Below the pieces are notes generated by a model, which was given only the letters and a program-made list of their open reading frames with translations, searched no databases and was not told the DNA's origin. From assembly GCA_027066965.1 (NCBI GenBank), contig JAMOMT010000106.1, positions 1 through 37,562 of the forward strand: a stretch of 37,562 nucleotides of DNA, in the 5' to 3' direction. Below, piece by piece: positions 37,331 to 37,562 of this stretch. The DNA is from Archaeoglobaceae archaeon. Lineage in GTDB: Archaea > Halobacteriota > Archaeoglobi > Archaeoglobales > Archaeoglobaceae. The position numbers were made by a program, and so were the translations under genes. How positions within the stretch are numbered: the first letter of the stretch is position 1; every line of letters begins with the position of its first letter.

Positions 37331-37562
37331 TTAAAGCCCCTCCACGAACTCGACTATTCTTTCCACAGCCTCCTTCAGCTTTTCCATGCTAACGGCGTAA
37401 GCGCACCTAATGTATCCTTCTCCACACTCTCCAAATGCGTTTCCGGGAACGACAGCCACTTTTTTCTCGAAGAGTAGCCTCTTTGCAAACTCCTCGCTGC
37501 TCAATCCGGTTTCCTTCACCGAGGGAAAAGCGTAGAACGCTCCATCCGGCTTCTTGACGTCG
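37331..37562 (-). CDS. PLP-dependent class I/II aminotransferase, C-terminal end (5' part outside window)
   Basis: The frame is open to the window edge; about 77 residues are visible. They read KPDGAFYAFPSVKETGLSSE, FAKRLLFEKKVAVVPGNAFG, GEGYIRCAYAVSMEKLKEA, which is the standard C-terminal domain of AspC-type aminotransferases including the carboxylate-binding Arg in YIRCAYA. The substrate cannot be told from this part. It converges on the thymidylate-synthase-like gene with a 14-base gap. Confidence 0.88.
   Translation of the reverse strand, partial: DVKKPDGAFYAFPSVKETGLSSEEFAKRLLFEKKVAVVPGNAFGECGEGYIRCAYAVSMEKLKEAVERIVEFVEGL

Overview
The window reads as a piece of a hyperthermophilic euryarchaeal chromosome, most likely from the Archaeoglobales (Archaeoglobus, Geoglobus or Ferroglobus). 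The information-processing genes are archaeal: TBP, MBF1, MCM, aIF2-alpha, Nop10 and the PAN proteasome ATPase. The family 4 uracil-DNA glycosylase, the DUF89 protein, the nadA/nadX/nadC set and a MqnD-like protein fit that order. This placement is inference from gene content, not from a database search. Many genes have a TATA-like box about 25-30 nt before the first good start codon, so leaderless transcripts look common.

Layout. Bases 1-3100 and 5955-6600 are accessory and more AT-rich: the 3' end of a cas3 helicase gene, a radical SAM gene (amrS type), a small gene broken by an amber codon, a TumE-type toxin pair, and a vapBC pair whose toxin gene is broken by an 11-bp tandem duplication. 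Between and after these lie a DUF89 phosphatase, a secreted nuclease with a lamin-tail domain, uracil-DNA glycosylase and an Lhr-type helicase. Bases 9600-18200 hold a membrane-anchored Lon-like protease (PGF-CTERM type), a BtpA-family protein, MoaE, a phosphoesterase, an AsnB-like enzyme, a MqnD-like protein, an orphan secretion ATPase and TBP. Bases 18200-21450 carry a thioredoxin/winged-helix regulator operon and hypA-hypB-hypC-hypD for NiFe-hydrogenase maturation.

Bases 21700-31260 are core machinery: PAN diverging from MBF1, a methyltransferase, PurP, an aIF2-alpha/Nop10/PAC2-chaperone cluster (linking translation, rRNA modification and proteasome assembly), an archaeal ATPase and MCM. 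Bases 31660-37562 hold a THUMP-SPOUT protein, a small unknown gene, nadA-nadX-nadC (aspartate to nicotinate mononucleotide), a thymidylate-synthase-like protein and the end of an aminotransferase gene.

The most striking observation is the 446-residue protein at 35976-37316. It reads as two tandem thymidylate-synthase-like domains: the second keeps the catalytic Cys, while the first has lost it but keeps the Arg pair that thymidylate synthases lend across the dimer interface. Other points of note are a 64-nt extended stem-loop between hypA and pan, dyad elements at the trx and hypA promoters, and a shared two-way promoter between nadA and the thymidylate-synthase-like gene. I saw no rRNA, tRNA, CRISPR array, insertion sequence or phage gene.
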